A program made the translations under genes and the position numbers. From Excoecaria cochinchinensis (Eukaryota; Streptophyta; Magnoliopsida; Malpighiales; Euphorbiaceae), in the NCBI GenBank assembly GCA_947683425.1, contig CANTUQ010000037.1, positions 2,108,001-2,172,000 of the forward strand: a stretch of DNA of 64,000 nucleotides, read 5' to 3'. Positions 35,838 through 47,546 of the stretch are shown one piece after another (position 1 is the stretch's first letter; every line of letters begins with the position of its first letter). The notes under the pieces are model-generated. The model ran no database searches and was not told where the DNA came from. It worked only from the letters and a program-made list of their open reading frames with translations.

Positions 35838-35928
35838 GGCGACCAAGGGGCGAGCTGCCCAGCTCGCGCTCAGAGCGTCGCTCGCCCAGCGCAGCGCACG
35901 CTGGGCGCTGTCGCGCGCGACATTCGCC
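35838..35928. repeat. GC-rich island in the left Tat LTR
   Basis: About 90 bases of GCGAGC / GCTCGC / GCGCAGCG words, mutually complementary and able to form hairpins, inside otherwise AT-rich LTR. The counterpart in the right LTR (57141-57300) is about 70 bases longer. Confidence 0.8.
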
Positions 35929-36147
35929 GATTTTTTTTTTTAAGTTTTCTATAAAACACGAAAGATTAAAAATTCACTTGTTTTACCCCAAAATCATTTT
36001 TAAAATATATTTTTATTCATTCCTAACAAATCAAAACAACAAGAAAATCATTACTTCTAACTTTCATTCTTCTTGCCTATAAATCGACACACTTAATTTT
36101 ATAATTGGGTAATCCTGATCAAGGCTATTCGAGACCCAATGTCTACA

Positions 36148-36176
36148 GTTGCCCCCAATTTTGGGGAGGCTAGTGT
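36148..36176 (-). promoter_or_regulatory. polypurine tract of the Tat element
   Basis: On the minus strand a purine-rich run (CCAAAATTGGGGGCAAC) sits directly before the LTR start TGTAGACATTGGG, the expected place for the plus-strand primer of reverse transcription. Confidence 0.6.
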
Positions 36177-36289
36177 GTGGGTATCTAGGTGAGCCAAAAT
36201 TCAGGAAAGGGAAAGAAGCATGTACTTGAGGCTGCCTCCTTCCGGCTGCTCCCTCGAGAACAGTGCTCTGATTTGAACTGTGAGTATCC

Positions 36290-36980
36290 TCTTGGATTGC
36301 ACTGAGTCGCTGACAAGACTACAAAGTGTCAGTAACCATCCTAAGACGGTGATGCGCCGGGCCTGCTACAGACTTATAAAACGCGAGAAAGGCACTCCTC
36401 AGAGGATTGCACCGAGTCTGTTACAGACTACCAAAAGTGCAGGAGCCATCCGCAAATGACGAGGCTTCGAGTCACTGACAAGACTACAAAACGCAGGAGA
36501 TATCCTCCTCAGAGGATTGCACCGAGTCTGCTCCAGACTACTAAAAGTGCAGGTGCTATCTACAGATAGCGATGCACCGAGCCTACTACAGGCTACAAAA
36601 AACACAAAAGGAGGATTACACCGAGTCTGCTACATAATACAAAAAGTGCAAAGGAGGACTGCACCGAGTCTGCTACAGACTATAAAAAGTGCAGCTGCCA
36701 TCCGCAAATGGCGATGCCCGAGCCTGCTACAGGCTACAAAAAACGCAAAGGGAGGATTGCACCGAGTCTGCTACAGACTACGAAAAGTGCAAAAGGAGGA
36801 CTGCACCGAGTCTGCTATAGACTACCAAAAATGCAGCTGCCATCCGCAAATGGCGATGCGCCGAGCCTGCTACAGACTACAAAAAATGTAAAAGGAGGAT
36901 TGCACCGAGTCTGCTACAGACTACAAAAAGTGCAAAGGATGACTGCATCGAGTCTGCTACAGACTACTAAAAGTGCAGGA
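36290..36980 (-). repeat. tandem repeat array in the 3' untranslated region of the Tat element
   Basis: Some 13-15 units of about 45-50 bp built on GCACCGAGTCTGCTACAGAC and AAAAAGTGCA. A longer-range repeat of about 142 bp shows as TCCGCAAATGGCGATG at 36701 and 36843. Repeats in the region between pol and the 3' LTR are known in Tat elements and have seeded satellites in some plants. Frames reading across the array (36399-37025, both strands) are repeat artefacts. Confidence 0.88.
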
Positions 36981-38295
36981 AAAAGAGATTTATCTCTTAA
37001 GAGACCTTGGAGAATTGCCTCCTAAGAGGTCTGGGAGATTGCCTCTTAAGAGGTCTTGAAGATTTGCCGGCGTAGATTCTATCTTGACCTAATTGTCCAG
37101 CAAGGGTAAGTGCTAATGTTACTGTCCTTGACTAGCTTTTATGTGTGTAGCCTTCATTTGGACTTTTCCTGCAAAGCTGTGTGCACGGGAATATATACAA
37201 TAGATTATGCATGCAAGTGTAAATGGCCATATGCAGGTATTTGCTAAAGAATGGTATGAAATGCATGCAAAAATACATAGGCCATGTCCTGAGTGGTTAA
37301 GGATCCGTTGAGGATATGGCTTGGCCGCTTCACCATGCGTCTTGATTTAGGGACTCTGACCCGTAAACTCTTCAAAGAGAACCGTCAGGTGTGCATCTTT
37401 GCCCCCCCCGGTCAATGAGCATATGCCCGGGATTCTGACTCATGTCCTGAATTATGCCTTATCTGGCTAAAGGATGATCATCTGAAGTAATGCCGCCTTT
37501 TTGCTCCAGGCATCAAAAGTCATTGTTTTAAAGGTAGTGCGTCCCTCGTGGATTTTCACACTAGCTTTTTTTTGAAGGAAATGCGTCCATTTAGAGATTT
37601 TCACATAACCCCGTGCCTAACTTTTGCCTTGAATGGACCCAACCCAATCCAGCGGCTTTTATTTATTTCATTTTTTGTAGGGCAGACTGGCTATTTCTAG
37701 GTTTTCACCTTGCCCTTTGCCTAACTTTTGCTTAGAGAACCAGTTACGGTTTTCATCTCTAACGGCCTTTTTTTTTTTTTCTAGATTTCTTTTTTTCTAG
37801 ATTTCTTTTTTTGTTTTGTTTTTTTTTTGAAGGAACTACAAGTGAAGGCTATTATCAGAACCTCCGCTAAGAATGAATAGCACATATCTGCTTAGGCACC
37901 TTCCGACAAAATCAATCAGACAATAGTCATTAGATGAATAAGTGATATATTTCTTTTTAAGCCAGAACTAAAGAACAATGAAAATGTAAACTGTATTCTT
38001 TTATTCATTGCAAAATTGAGTACATTTCTATATGATTTCATCATACATGATCCTTATTTAACAAGAATTCAAAAGCACAAGATTGCACCTAATCTCGGAA
38101 TAGATCTTGTAAGTATCAAACTCCTGTTATCAATCGGCCCTCTCGGGTTTTCTCGATTGAAAATTTTCTCTCAACCCTTAATTTTTGCCCAGGATGCCGT
38201 TTTCACCCTGACAGGGTGCCCAATTTTAGCAAGGCCACCTTTTTTCAATTTTCGACCTGCGGGGCATTTATTCTCTTCTTTTTATTTTCTGGTCT
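36981..38295 (-). other. remaining 3' non-coding region of the Tat element
   Basis: No coding similarity. It contains T-rich runs near 37770-37830 and AGAGGTCT-type short repeats near 37000-37060. Confidence 0.5.
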
Positions 38296-39204
38296 TTAGC
38301 CATGGAACCTTTTTAGTCTATCGACATTGACCGAGTCTTTAAACTCATTCCCATCGCTGTCCGCTAAGATCGCTGCCCCTTTTGTTAGCAACTTTTCCAA
38401 AATGAACAGGCCTTCCCAGGTTGGCCTGAATTTTCCCCGTATGTCTGGCTCTCCCGGCCTCATCATCTTAAAGACCAAATCCCCTTCTTTCAATGGATAC
38501 TTTTGTACCTTCTTGCCAAAGGACCGAGCTAACCTCTTCTGATAAAGCTAATTGTGATAATAGGCTCTCAACCTATCTTCATCCAATAGATTCAACTGCA
38601 ATAATCGCTGTTGTGCCCATTCTGTCTCTGGAATCTCGGCTTCCATGCCTACCCTTAAAGATTTTAGCTCAATTTCAACTGGTAGAACTGCTTCGGTTCC
38701 GTATACCAGAGAGAAAGGCGTCACTCCCGTAGAGGTTCTGACCATGGTTCTATAACCCCATAGTGCAAAAGGTAGCTTTTCTGCCCAATCTTTATAGCTC
38801 TGAACCATCTTGGCCAGTATTCTTTTCACATTCTTGTTCGTTGCTTCAACCGCACCATTAGCTTGAGGGCGGTAAGGAGAAGACTTGTGATGCTGGATTC
38901 CATACTTTTGAAGCATCTATTTAGTTTCTGCTAAGAATTGCACCCCATTATCAGATACAATATGGTGTGGGAGGCCATATCTACATAACAAATTCTGCTC
39001 GATGAACTTAGCCATATCCCTAGCATCAATCTTCTTGAAAGATTCAGCTTCGACCCACTTAGTGAAATAATCAATGGCAACTATGATGAACCTGTGCCCA
39101 TTAGAAGCTGTAGGATGTATCTTGCTTATGATATCTATACCCCAAGCTACAAATGGCCATGGAGATGTCAAATTATGTAGCTCTGAAACTGGCACATGCC
39201 TCAA
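38296..39204 (-). pseudogene. Tat integrase core and C-terminal module
   Basis: On the minus strand the core reads WGIDIISKIHPTASNGHRFI, YGLPHHIVSDNGVQF, then a stop, then YRPQANGAVEATNKNVKRIL, giving the D, D and E of the catalytic triad. The C-terminal part has KEGDLVFKMM and KFRPTWEGLFIL, the GPY/F-like module. No chromodomain follows, as expected for Tat. Stops at about 38914 and 38545 break it, so it is not functional. Confidence 0.88.
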
Positions 39205-39225
39205 ATTCGCGTATTGCTGGCATAA

Positions 39226-40110
39226 CTAGCATTGCTTCACATATTTTGAACAATTCGTATCCATTGTGAGCCAATAGAATCCTTGGCGCATGATCTTCTT
39301 TGCTAAGGCTAAGCCATTCATGTGAGCTCCACAGACTCCTGCATGAACCTCTTCCATAACTCTTTCTACTTCTTTCTCCACCAAATATCTTAACTGGATA
39401 CCATCGGCTTGGCTTCTATACAAAGTGCCCTCTACACTGATGAATTGAGTGGACAACTTTTGAATCATCCTTTGGTCTTTCTCGATGGCTTCTTCTGGAA
39501 AAACTGACCGTTCCAAGTAATTCTGAAAGTCGTAGTACCAAGGGTTTCCATCGGTGGCCCCAACATCCATCACCTGCTCAGCTTCAAAACAAGGCTTTTT
39601 CGAGGTAGAGATTAGCACGGGTTTCATGGCAACCCCTGTTGGATTATCCCATATGGGCACTAATGTCGCTAGAGCATCAGCCAATTGATTTTCATCCCTG
39701 GGGATGAAGTGAAAGGTGCAAGTCTCGAACTGGCTACTCAACATTCTCAAATGCTTCACATAAGGTAACAGCCTTTCTTCTTTAACTGACCACTCCCCTC
39801 TGATCTGATGAATTACTAAGGAAGAGTCTCCGAAGACTTCTGCGGTCTTTGCCCCCAGAGCCAGCAATGCTTCCAATCCAAAGATGCAAGCTTCATATTC
39901 TGCTTCATTATTGGTCGCCTTGTACCTCAACTTCTTGGCTAATGGCAGCTTTTCACCATCCGGAGTTGTAAGAATGATCCCTGCTCCTGCCCCTTTACTG
40001 TTAACTGCCCCATCAAAAAACAATTGCCACCCTTGTACTGCTATGGCCGTGACATCTTCATCTGGGAAATTGTATTCGAATTGGTCTCCCTCAATAGGGT
40101 GTTCAGCCAA
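39226..40110 (-). pseudogene. Tat second (archaeal-type) RNase H plus integrase zinc-binding segment
   Basis: WQLFFDGAVNSKGAGAGIIL starts an RNase H fold with TNNEAEYEA, VFGDSSLVIHQI and FIPRDENQLADALATL, so the D, E, D, D set is present. This additional domain beside the usual RNase H is diagnostic of the Tat lineage. The C-terminal end (VHAGVCGAHMNGLALAKKIM, then YVKQC, stop, LCQQ) is the HHCC zinc-binding start of the integrase, interrupted by TAG at 39226-39228. Confidence 0.88.
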
Positions 40111-40173
40111 GAACTCAGTTACAGCTCTTTCCTTAATGGTTTTCCTGGTGATGTATTCGATATCAAACTCCTG

Positions 40174-40536
40174 CTATAGTAGCAACCACCTTCCTATCTT
40201 TCCTAGTAGAGAGGGCGCTTCCTGAAGGTACCTAAGTGGGTTATGCTTAGCAACCGCTTGTACACTGAAGGAATAAAAGTAGTGCCGTAACTTCTTAGAA
40301 GCCCAAATAACTGCTAAGCAAATCTTTTCCACTTCCACATATTTGGCTTCATATAGTAGGAATTTCTTGCTAAGATAGTAAACAACAAACTCTACCCCAA
40401 AGTCATCCTCCTGGGCCATCATGGCACCCACTGAATTATCTTCTACTGCCAGATACAAGATTAATGGTTTGGCATGATGTGATGGTCTTAAAACTGGTGG
40501 ATTCAAGAGATAATCCTTAATGTTATCAAAGGCCAA
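40174..40536 (-). pseudogene. Tat RNase H domain (reverse-transcriptase linked)
   Basis: It reads PLILYLAVEDNSVGAMMAQE, VYYLSKKFLLYEAKYVEVEK and LAVIWASKKLRHYFY, the usual Ty3/Gypsy RNase H following the reverse transcriptase. The first Asp is replaced (LAVEDN), and a stop ends it at LGKIGRWLLL before QEFDIEYI. Confidence 0.82.
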
Positions 40537-40539
40537 TTG

Positions 40540-41647
40540 ACAACATTATTCCACACCACCGGCTGATTCTTCCTAAGAAGCTTGAAGATGGGTTCACATA
40601 TTGAAGCCAGCTTGGCGATAAACCGGCTAATGTACTGAAGCTTTCCTAGGAAACTTCTAACCTCTTTCTCTTTTTGAGGTACTGGCATCTCTCTGATGGC
40701 CCTGACCTTATCAGGATCTACTTCAATTCCTCTCTAGCTTACCACATGGCTTAACAGCTTACCCGAGGTAACTCCAAAAATGCACTTCTTGGGATTGAGG
40801 CGCAGATCATACTTATTGATCCTTTGAAAGAACTTTTCCAAAGCCTCGAAGTGACCTCTCTGGTAGCTGACTTGATCATCATATCGTCAACATACACCTC
40901 CACTTCTTTGTGGATCAAATTATTGAGAACTCTGGTGGCCATCCTCTGATAGGTCGCTCCTGCATTCTTTAGTCCAAAAGGCATGACCCGATAAGTAAAT
41001 GTACCCCATTCGATGATGAAGGCTATCTTTATTCGATACACTATCTTGTTAAGGATTTGATTGTACCCTGCGTACCCGTCCACGAAGCTGTACATCATGC
41101 AAGCAGCGGCACTATCTACCAGCACATCAATATGAGGCAGAGAAAAATTATCTTTTGGACAGGCTTTGTTCAGGTCCTGATAGTCCACACATACTCGAAC
41201 CTTTCCATCCTTTTTAGCCACAGGAACTACATTAGCCAGCCACATCAGGTATATAACCTCCAGTAGAAACTTAGCCTCAATCTGCTTATGGATCTCCTCT
41301 TTCACCTTCTGAGCCCATTCTGGCCTAAGTCTTTTGAGTTTTTACTTGATCGATTTACTCTCTGGGTAAGTTGGAATGGCATGTTCGGCTACATCTCGAT
41401 CAATTCCCGGCATGTCCTCGTAGGTCCAGGCAAAAACTTTTTCATATTTTTTTAATATTCTCTCAAATTTTATCCTCTCCTCAAGAGTTATATCTGATGC
41501 TATCAAAATTTCCTTTAGATTCTCCAAAGTTCCGATATTAAATGCAGTCATGCTAGTTGAGTTAATGTCAAAGATGAATGCATCATGTTTATGATCATGA
41601 GAAATGAAATCATCAGAAACATCACACAAGTAAGCAAAGTTATTCAT
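40540..41647 (-). pseudogene. Tat reverse transcriptase
   Basis: The minus strand encodes YEKVFAWTYEDMPGID, then VAKKDGKVRVCVDYQDLNKA, PKDNFSLPHIDVLVD, YRVMPFGLKNAGATYQRM and the catalytic box VEVYVDDMMIKSA. The thumb and connection continue as MPVPQKEKEVRSFLGKLQYI at 40503-40688 in another frame. A TAA at 41345-41347 (IK then KLKRLRPEW) and a frameshift after SATREV break the domain. Confidence 0.9.
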
Positions 41648-41689
41648 CTCATTAATGTAATTAGCAACATTAACATTGTTATTAAAAAG

Positions 41690-42442
41690 TTATGGCATAA
41701 AAATAGTATCTAAGTAACTATTGTCTTCATCTTCTGTCGATGATGATGTTGCAGCCGACTGTGTTTTGACTTCTTGGTTTGGTGGAGGCTTTTCAACTAC
41801 CTCCGGTGAAATCTTCAAATCTTTAAACTTCAACTCTGGCTCTACCATCTTTTCCTTTCCCTTCAACCTAGTAGCTAATAGCTTATCAGTGACAATCTCC
41901 TCAGGCCCATCCCTATCCCAGACACTACACTGAGTCATAATCTCCTTATCCCAGAAGTTCTCTGCAGACTTGATAACTCCAACATCCCAGTCAAAGACAT
42001 CATTGAAGATTTCAAACCCCGGAATGATCTTTCCATTTATCCACTGAGGCTCTTCATCACCATTGTAAGCACAAACCGAAGATGAGGGAACAAAACTCTC
42101 TGAAATGTGGGGGATTTTCTTTTGCACTTTCTTCCTGCTACAATCACCTTTATAGCCCAAACCCCTCCGATCTTTTTAGCCTTGTGTTGTGATAGCAGAC
42201 TGCAGCCCTTGTGAGTTTTTTCCCAAACCAGCACCTGGAAGGAAGTGCATCTTCTTCATCATGTTCATCACCTGAGGGCTACCTGCCAAGCCCTGCTCCT
42301 CTCCTATCACTGATATATGAAAACCACTGAATGGCTGATTAGAGATCCCCAAGGCAGACACTTGATTTTCTCTCACTGCTTTGATAGTCACCACCTCTCC
42401 TTCATGAGGTATCTTTATCATCTGGTGTAGGGTAGATGGCAC
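41690..42442 (-). pseudogene. Tat linker with a G-patch-like motif
   Basis: Between protease and reverse transcriptase, the minus strand encodes MNMMKKMHFLPGAGLGKNSQ, then GLQSAI, a stop, and DRRGLGYKG. This is a G-patch-like glycine array (aromatic or hydrophobic, PGxGLGKxxQG, then GLGY). G-patches bind nucleic acid or helicases and occur beside the protease in some retroelements. The rest is acidic and low in structure (STEDEDNSYLDTIFMP at the end). Confidence 0.6.
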
Positions 42443-42472
42443 TCATCCCATTTTATGGAACCACGACCTCCC

Positions 42473-42742
42473 TTATAGAGCTGAAAAATTTACTGGGATA
42501 GGTAAGACCATAAATTTTGCTTCTATCTCAATGGGCCCAGTCTTGACTAGAGCTCTGAAAGTTCCCGATGCTTGTCTCCGGGAATTATCGTAGGCTGTGA
42601 TGGTTAAATCAGACTTGCTCAACATGCTTTCATTTAGCCCAAAAGGCTGAAGTGCCACTAGAGGGCAAACATTTATGGATGAGCCATCATCAACCATAAC
42701 ATAAGCGGTGTACTTGTCATTAATTTGTGCTTTGATGTACAA
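42473..42742 (-). pseudogene. Tat aspartic protease
   Basis: AYVMVDDGSSINVCP carries the D-x-G-S active-site loop of retropepsins (family form D-(T/N)-G-S). The frame is short and bounded by stops, so it is part of a broken polyprotein. Confidence 0.75.
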
Positions 42743-42907
42743 TGGCTAATTGTGATTGCGGCCTTCAGCTGGCAGGTCAGCATCAGAAAACATCAGTCCC
42801 TCCCCTAATCCCCCCTTGACGAGATCTAGCAACTCGGATGGAGAAATTGTGGTGGCTACGGTGGACTCACTCAGTGCCTCAACTAACTTCTATCTATGAG
42901 AAGGGGA

Positions 42908-44745
42908 CTACCTTAGAAGGTCCCAAATAGATATCTGAGCCGTGATCTTTTTCAGCTGCTTTACTATGGGATTTTCTTCCGGCTCCTTCTCCACAGGTGC
43001 TTGCACTGAGTGCTGCTGCTTCTCAACTTCGGGGACCACTCTCCCACTTCTTGTTACAACCCCAACTCTCTCCTCCTCCTCCGAATCCCATGGATTCGTG
43101 AACTCTCCATCTTTCTCCTCTTCATCTTCATCTCTGCTCTCACTAGTGGACCAACAGTCTATCGCCGCCACGGGAATCCCTTTTTCACTTGCCTCAGGGC
43201 GAGTAATAGCGACATAATCATTTCCATACAAATTCTGTAATACATACCATTCAGGTAGGCTCGACCCAATCATAAAGACAGGCGGTGGCACAACATTGAA
43301 ATTAGACTTCTTCTTGCTCTCCCTCTTTTCAGGATCGGTGATCTGCTTATTATCGATCAGATCCTGAATCTGGTGCCTCAGCCTGAAGCAATTGTCTGTC
43401 AGATGCCCGGTATGTTGGTGAAAGGCATAATATTCATTCTCTTTATGCCCTGGTTCCCCTTGGGTCCTAGCTAGCCTAGGTGGCAGGGGTTGTAGCTTCC
43501 CCTCCTTCATCAACCTCTTCAGTACCCATAACAATGGCCTACCCAAAATCGAGAAATACCTCTGATTCACGCCTGTTGCCGACACCTTAGCTGTCTTCCC
43601 ACTTCTGTTACCACTGCTGGAACTAACTGACTTGGTTGCACCTTGATTATTGTAGCCCTTCTTGGCATAAGTCTCACTGCTTTCCCTTCTGGCCATATAT
43701 TCTCCCTCTGCCTCTATAGCAATGTCCTTCAAGGACTCCCAATCTTTCAACCCCTTCATTTTCAGTCCATCTCTCAGATATGGGCTAACATTCTGAATGA
43801 ATAATCGGATTTGATCAGGTGTATCGGGTTTGTGTTTCATCTCCATAACCCGGTTCCTCCACCGAGTGAGGTATTTATAAAAAGACTCCCCAGCCTTCTG
43901 CTATAGCAGCTCTAGATCCTTCAGCATGACCTCCATCCAGGTACTGCAATCGTATTGCTTTATAAACTCTTCAGTCAACAAGTCCCAATCTTCTTTGGAC
44001 CTCCTGTCCAGCCCATGGTACCAATCAATGGCAGCCCCTGTAAGACTCAATCAAAAGTACTCTATCTTTTGCTTCCTGGTTAAAGTCGTCCCCTTCATGA
44101 CTAGCGAGTACTGCTTGATGTGTGCAGTAGGGTCATAGGTGCCGTCAAATTTTAGAATATCAGGCATCTTGAAGTTCTGAGGGATCAGATCATCCCCATC
44201 CAGCTCACGATCCTCCAGGTTCATTCCCCTTCCTACTGTCATCATCCTTGTCATAGCCTCAAATTTCTCCTCCATCTTCCTCCACATTGCTTCCTCTAGC
44301 TTGGGCGACTTTCCTTTCCCTACCATCGGCTCCTCTTGCTTATCTTCCCAGAGGTCAACCTCAGATTTCGGGCCTTCCCTGCGCTCAACAGGCGTCGATG
44401 CTCTTTGCTCAACCGCAGGTGGGTCAACTACAACGGGGGATCCTCCCTAATAGCCCCTCGTTCATCTAGCCCCCTAATTGGAGCAGCAGCAAATTGTTGC
44501 CCAGCTATGGTAGTGGCAAGGTTGCCCATCATTGCCATCACTCTGGCCTCAAACTCCTCCATTCTTCTTCCTATTTCCTCGGCGATCATTGCCCGGGTTG
44601 TATCAGACCCACTTGATTGGTTAGTCATACTTGTATCAGCTGATGATTCTGAAGAGAAAGTCTCACTACCCTCTGAAAGAGAATCTGAGCTCTGATATGA
44701 CACTAGCTCTGGTAACCCCAAGAGTGGAATCCTTCTAAGCCGATC
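42908..44745 (-). pseudogene. Tat gag
   Basis: N-terminal part: MGLPELVSYQSSDSLSEGSE, EEIGRRMEEFEARVMAMMG, a likely coiled coil. Core: MPDILKFDGTYDPTAHIKQY, then LSLTGAAIDWYHGLD, ESFYKYLTRWRNRVM and FIQNVSPYLRDGLKM, typical plant gag. Near the C-terminus YAFHQHTGHLTDNCFRLRHQ is the zinc-finger-like motif of this lineage. Stops (for example TGA after KIEYF and TAG after LELL) and a shift near 44420 break it. Confidence 0.86.
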
Positions 44746-45550
44746 GTCGGGACCCCTAAACCACCCAGGCGAATCTATGATGGCTGAAAAAAATACATCT
44801 CGTTAGGATGATGCATGATTGAAATGCAATGCATGGTCATACTGATACAGCATAGACAAATACATGCAAGCAGATAGATCCTTCCAACCTTATTGTCCCC
44901 ACACACGAGGTAGCATAGTCTCTTTCCTAGGTAAGCTTTATCCAAGGGTTAAGAAGTAACCTATCGGACGCATATGGTGCACGGTGGAAAACCGACAGCA
45001 TAACAACTCTTATTTAATATACATACATATGAGTGTTTGGCCATTATGTATTTGAACACCTCAATTAAATTAAGATGGGCCTACCGGGGCATGAAAGCCT
45101 TTGATGAAAGACCATTTAATTTAACTGATTTTGTTCAATATATGATGGCCCACATAACAAGCACGGTATTATGGTATATTTCACCTAGTGGAAGTATCTA
45201 TTGCCATTACATGAGCTTTGGTCAAAGGTATTGATACTTTAGCGCTACCCAAGCATGGTTCCTGCTAATGGATCTAGCTCATCACGAGCATAACGACCGA
45301 TTGGATCACCATTTGATAAACCATAAGGTACGAGGCTTGGACTGGTGATTATCCTTAACACTTTCCCACATTGAGTGAACGTAGGGTCGTGCTTCGGGAA
45401 TGCACTGGGGTTAAGATAGGGACCAAACTAGCATAGATCTAAAGCTCTAATGAGATGCAATGTAGTTTCGATAAGAGAAGAAAATTTTTTAAATTAAAAC
45501 TCAATTGTAAATTTTAGCCATGGTACTTTCGAAGGGAAGACTCTTAGTGT
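44746..45550 (-). other. untranslated leader of the Tat element
   Basis: Between the primer site and gag. No coding similarity and no clear structure apart from short repeats. Confidence 0.5.
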
Positions 45551-45567
45551 CCCCAGCGGAGTCGCCA
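45551..45567 (-). promoter_or_regulatory. tRNA-Arg-type primer binding site of the Tat element
   Basis: The minus strand reads TGGCGACTCCGCTGGGG three bases after the LTR end GCATCA. It matches the primer site complementary to the 3' end of tRNA-Arg used by Ogre/Tat elements, which fixes the element's direction as leftward. Confidence 0.82.
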
Positions 45568-45570
45568 CTG

Positions 45571-45792
45571 TGATGCACGCCGAACCCCGTGGTCCCCGAA
45601 AGCCCGCCTTTAGGGTAATCGGGAAAGGTTCATTAAAACATGTAAGAAATTACAAGTGCGTCCATTTTGGGCAACAAGGAGGTTTATTGGAGTCGCCATC
45701 CAATAGAACATTGGGAAAGGTCGTCTAGTCTCAGTGAGCCTAAGACGACGCTACTATGTCCATTTTGGGCAAGCCAGAGGTGTCTTGAAGAC
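45571..45792 (-). repeat. right (5') Tat LTR, first segment before the Copia insertion
   Basis: It starts TGATGCACGCCGAACCCC and ends TGTCTTGAAGAC, where the Copia LTR begins. It differs from the left LTR at roughly one base in ten here by eye, more than in later parts of the LTR. Confidence 0.92.
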
Positions 45793-47533
45793 TGTTAGTG
45801 TTAGCCCTAGCCCCAATACATTGTAATAAAACACTTTAGCTAATAAATGAGGCATTTGTTTTACCAATTGTATTCCTGTGCATATCAATTGATAGAACTG
45901 TCCAAGAATGTCGTTTCAGTTTAAGTTATCATGTGTGAGGCACATGGTTGTAAGACCTTGAAACAAATGAGACTTCATTCTAAATATCCCTAGTCAGTCA
46001 TTGTTATGGGAATAACAAATGAATTAAGACTAGTATGCTCTCTCTGATTAGTTGAGTTCTGTCTTACGGATCATAAGGACAAAAGTGTCAATCAGAGATC
46101 ATAGATACATGTTTATAACATGGTATTTGGATACGATCCACACATGAGAACACTACATGGTACAAGTCATAAGTGTTCCTCATATGCAAGTTTTGTATCG
46201 GAGTTCTTAGACCTAAAATCTCTATGAAACTCTTTATGAATTACTGTGTACTTTGACATACACCTAACGTGCTCGTAACTGAGTGACAAGTATGGGTATG
46301 CTTGGGTATGCATTGATTCATGTTAGAGAGCATGAGAGAAGTGAAGGGATTACCCCTCTCTATAAGAGAGAAAAATATCATCGGCCACTTGATTAGTGAA
46401 CTGAGAAGTGTATGGCCATACCGAGATGTAATAATGTGCAACCATTATTTATCTGAGAGTTCAGTGTCACTGGAATATCAAGAAAGGAATTAACTTACAT
46501 ATAAGGATGACTAGTTCCATGCCTTATATTAATTCTGATATTTATGGGTAAGGGACTATGCAAAATTGCATTAGGTCATCAAATGCCATTTGCATTTTCA
46601 TTTAATTTGGAATGCTATAAATATCTTGCTAGAGAATATATATAGCCTTTGAATTAATTCATTAATTCAATTGCCAATATTAAATGTACCTATAGGATCG
46701 CACACAAAGCATTGGGCTTAAAATATTTAAATAAGGCATTGAGCATTAATTTGGGTTTTTAATAAAAGTCAAGCTAATGTATGTAATGGGTATTAAATTG
46801 CTATTGGACCTTGGTCCATGAGAGAGGAAGATTTCGGCCCACATGGTTTAATGTCAATTAATTTAATAATATTGATTAAGTTAATTGAGTATTAAATCCT
46901 AATTGAATTTTAAATTCAAAAGGGTTTAAATTAATGTTTGTTACTTATCTATAGGAAGTGTTTAAGGTTGAATAAACTACTTTTAGGTGGTAAAATTCGG
47001 AATAAACACTTGCCATAAGATGAGGATAAAGATTAAAAAGAAAAACCCTAGTGAAAAGAGAGAGTAGGCGTGAACTTCCCTCTCTCTCTCTCAAAAATCT
47101 TTTCTTGGCCGAAATACATAAGGAGAAGAATTCTTTCTTGCTTTCTTGTGTGATTAGGCATTAATAGCACCAAAAGAAAGTGCAAGATCAAAAAATCTTG
47201 TAGCTATAACCCTTGCCATTACAAAATACTTATATTGAGAGCTAGCATTCTCGGTTTTAAGCCTTGCTTGAAAGTGTGTGTGTGAGCATAGAGAGGATTG
47301 GCGCAAAGGCTATTCCTTGGCATTGGTGGTGAAGATCAAAGGTGGACAATATCATCTTAGTTGCTGGTCATCATCAAATTCATTTCGGAATAGGCATCTA
47401 AAGTTGTAAGTTTTTAAAAATCCTAAAAGTGCATGTTTCGATTCTTGTCGTGGATTTGTTTGATGTGTATGATCGTTTTTCGATATTTTTCCGCTGCGTT
47501 ATCTACATACACATACCATGACATATTCCTTCA
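45793..47533 (+). repeat. 5' LTR of the Copia element
   Basis: 1741 bp, starting TGTTAGTGTTAGCCCTAG and ending ATATTCCTTCA. A TATAAATA at 46616-46623 is a candidate promoter box. The short minus-strand frame at 46241-46441 recurs in the other LTR and is not a gene. Confidence 0.96.
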
Positions 47534-47534
47534 G

Positions 47535-47546
47535 TGGTATCAGAGC
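47535..47546 (+). promoter_or_regulatory. primer binding site of the Copia element
   Basis: TGGTATCAGAGC, one base after the LTR, is the standard site complementary to the 3' end of initiator tRNA-Met. Confidence 0.95.

Larger units (their letters stand above)
33098..36147 (-). repeat. left (3') LTR of the Tat element, 3050 bp
   Basis: It starts TGACGCGCGCCGAACCCC and ends CCCAATGTCTACA (plus strand), matching the right LTR throughout. It is longer than the right copy (2722 bp without Copia) mainly because of a 394-bp MITE at 34649-35042. Open frames at 35455-35764 are A-rich LTR sequence, not genes. Confidence 0.92.

Noticed and set aside
36290..36980. CRISPR-like spacing of short repeats
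   Set aside because: Units are diverged and contiguous without unique spacers, and the DNA is plant nuclear.
36399..37025. Repetitive protein frames with SLLQTTKSA-like units
   Set aside because: They lie in the tandem repeat array of the Tat 3' region, antisense to the element or unrelated to its genes.
46241..46441. A 66-codon frame present identically at 53741-53941
   Set aside because: Antisense frame inside the two Copia LTRs; it is conserved only because the LTRs are.
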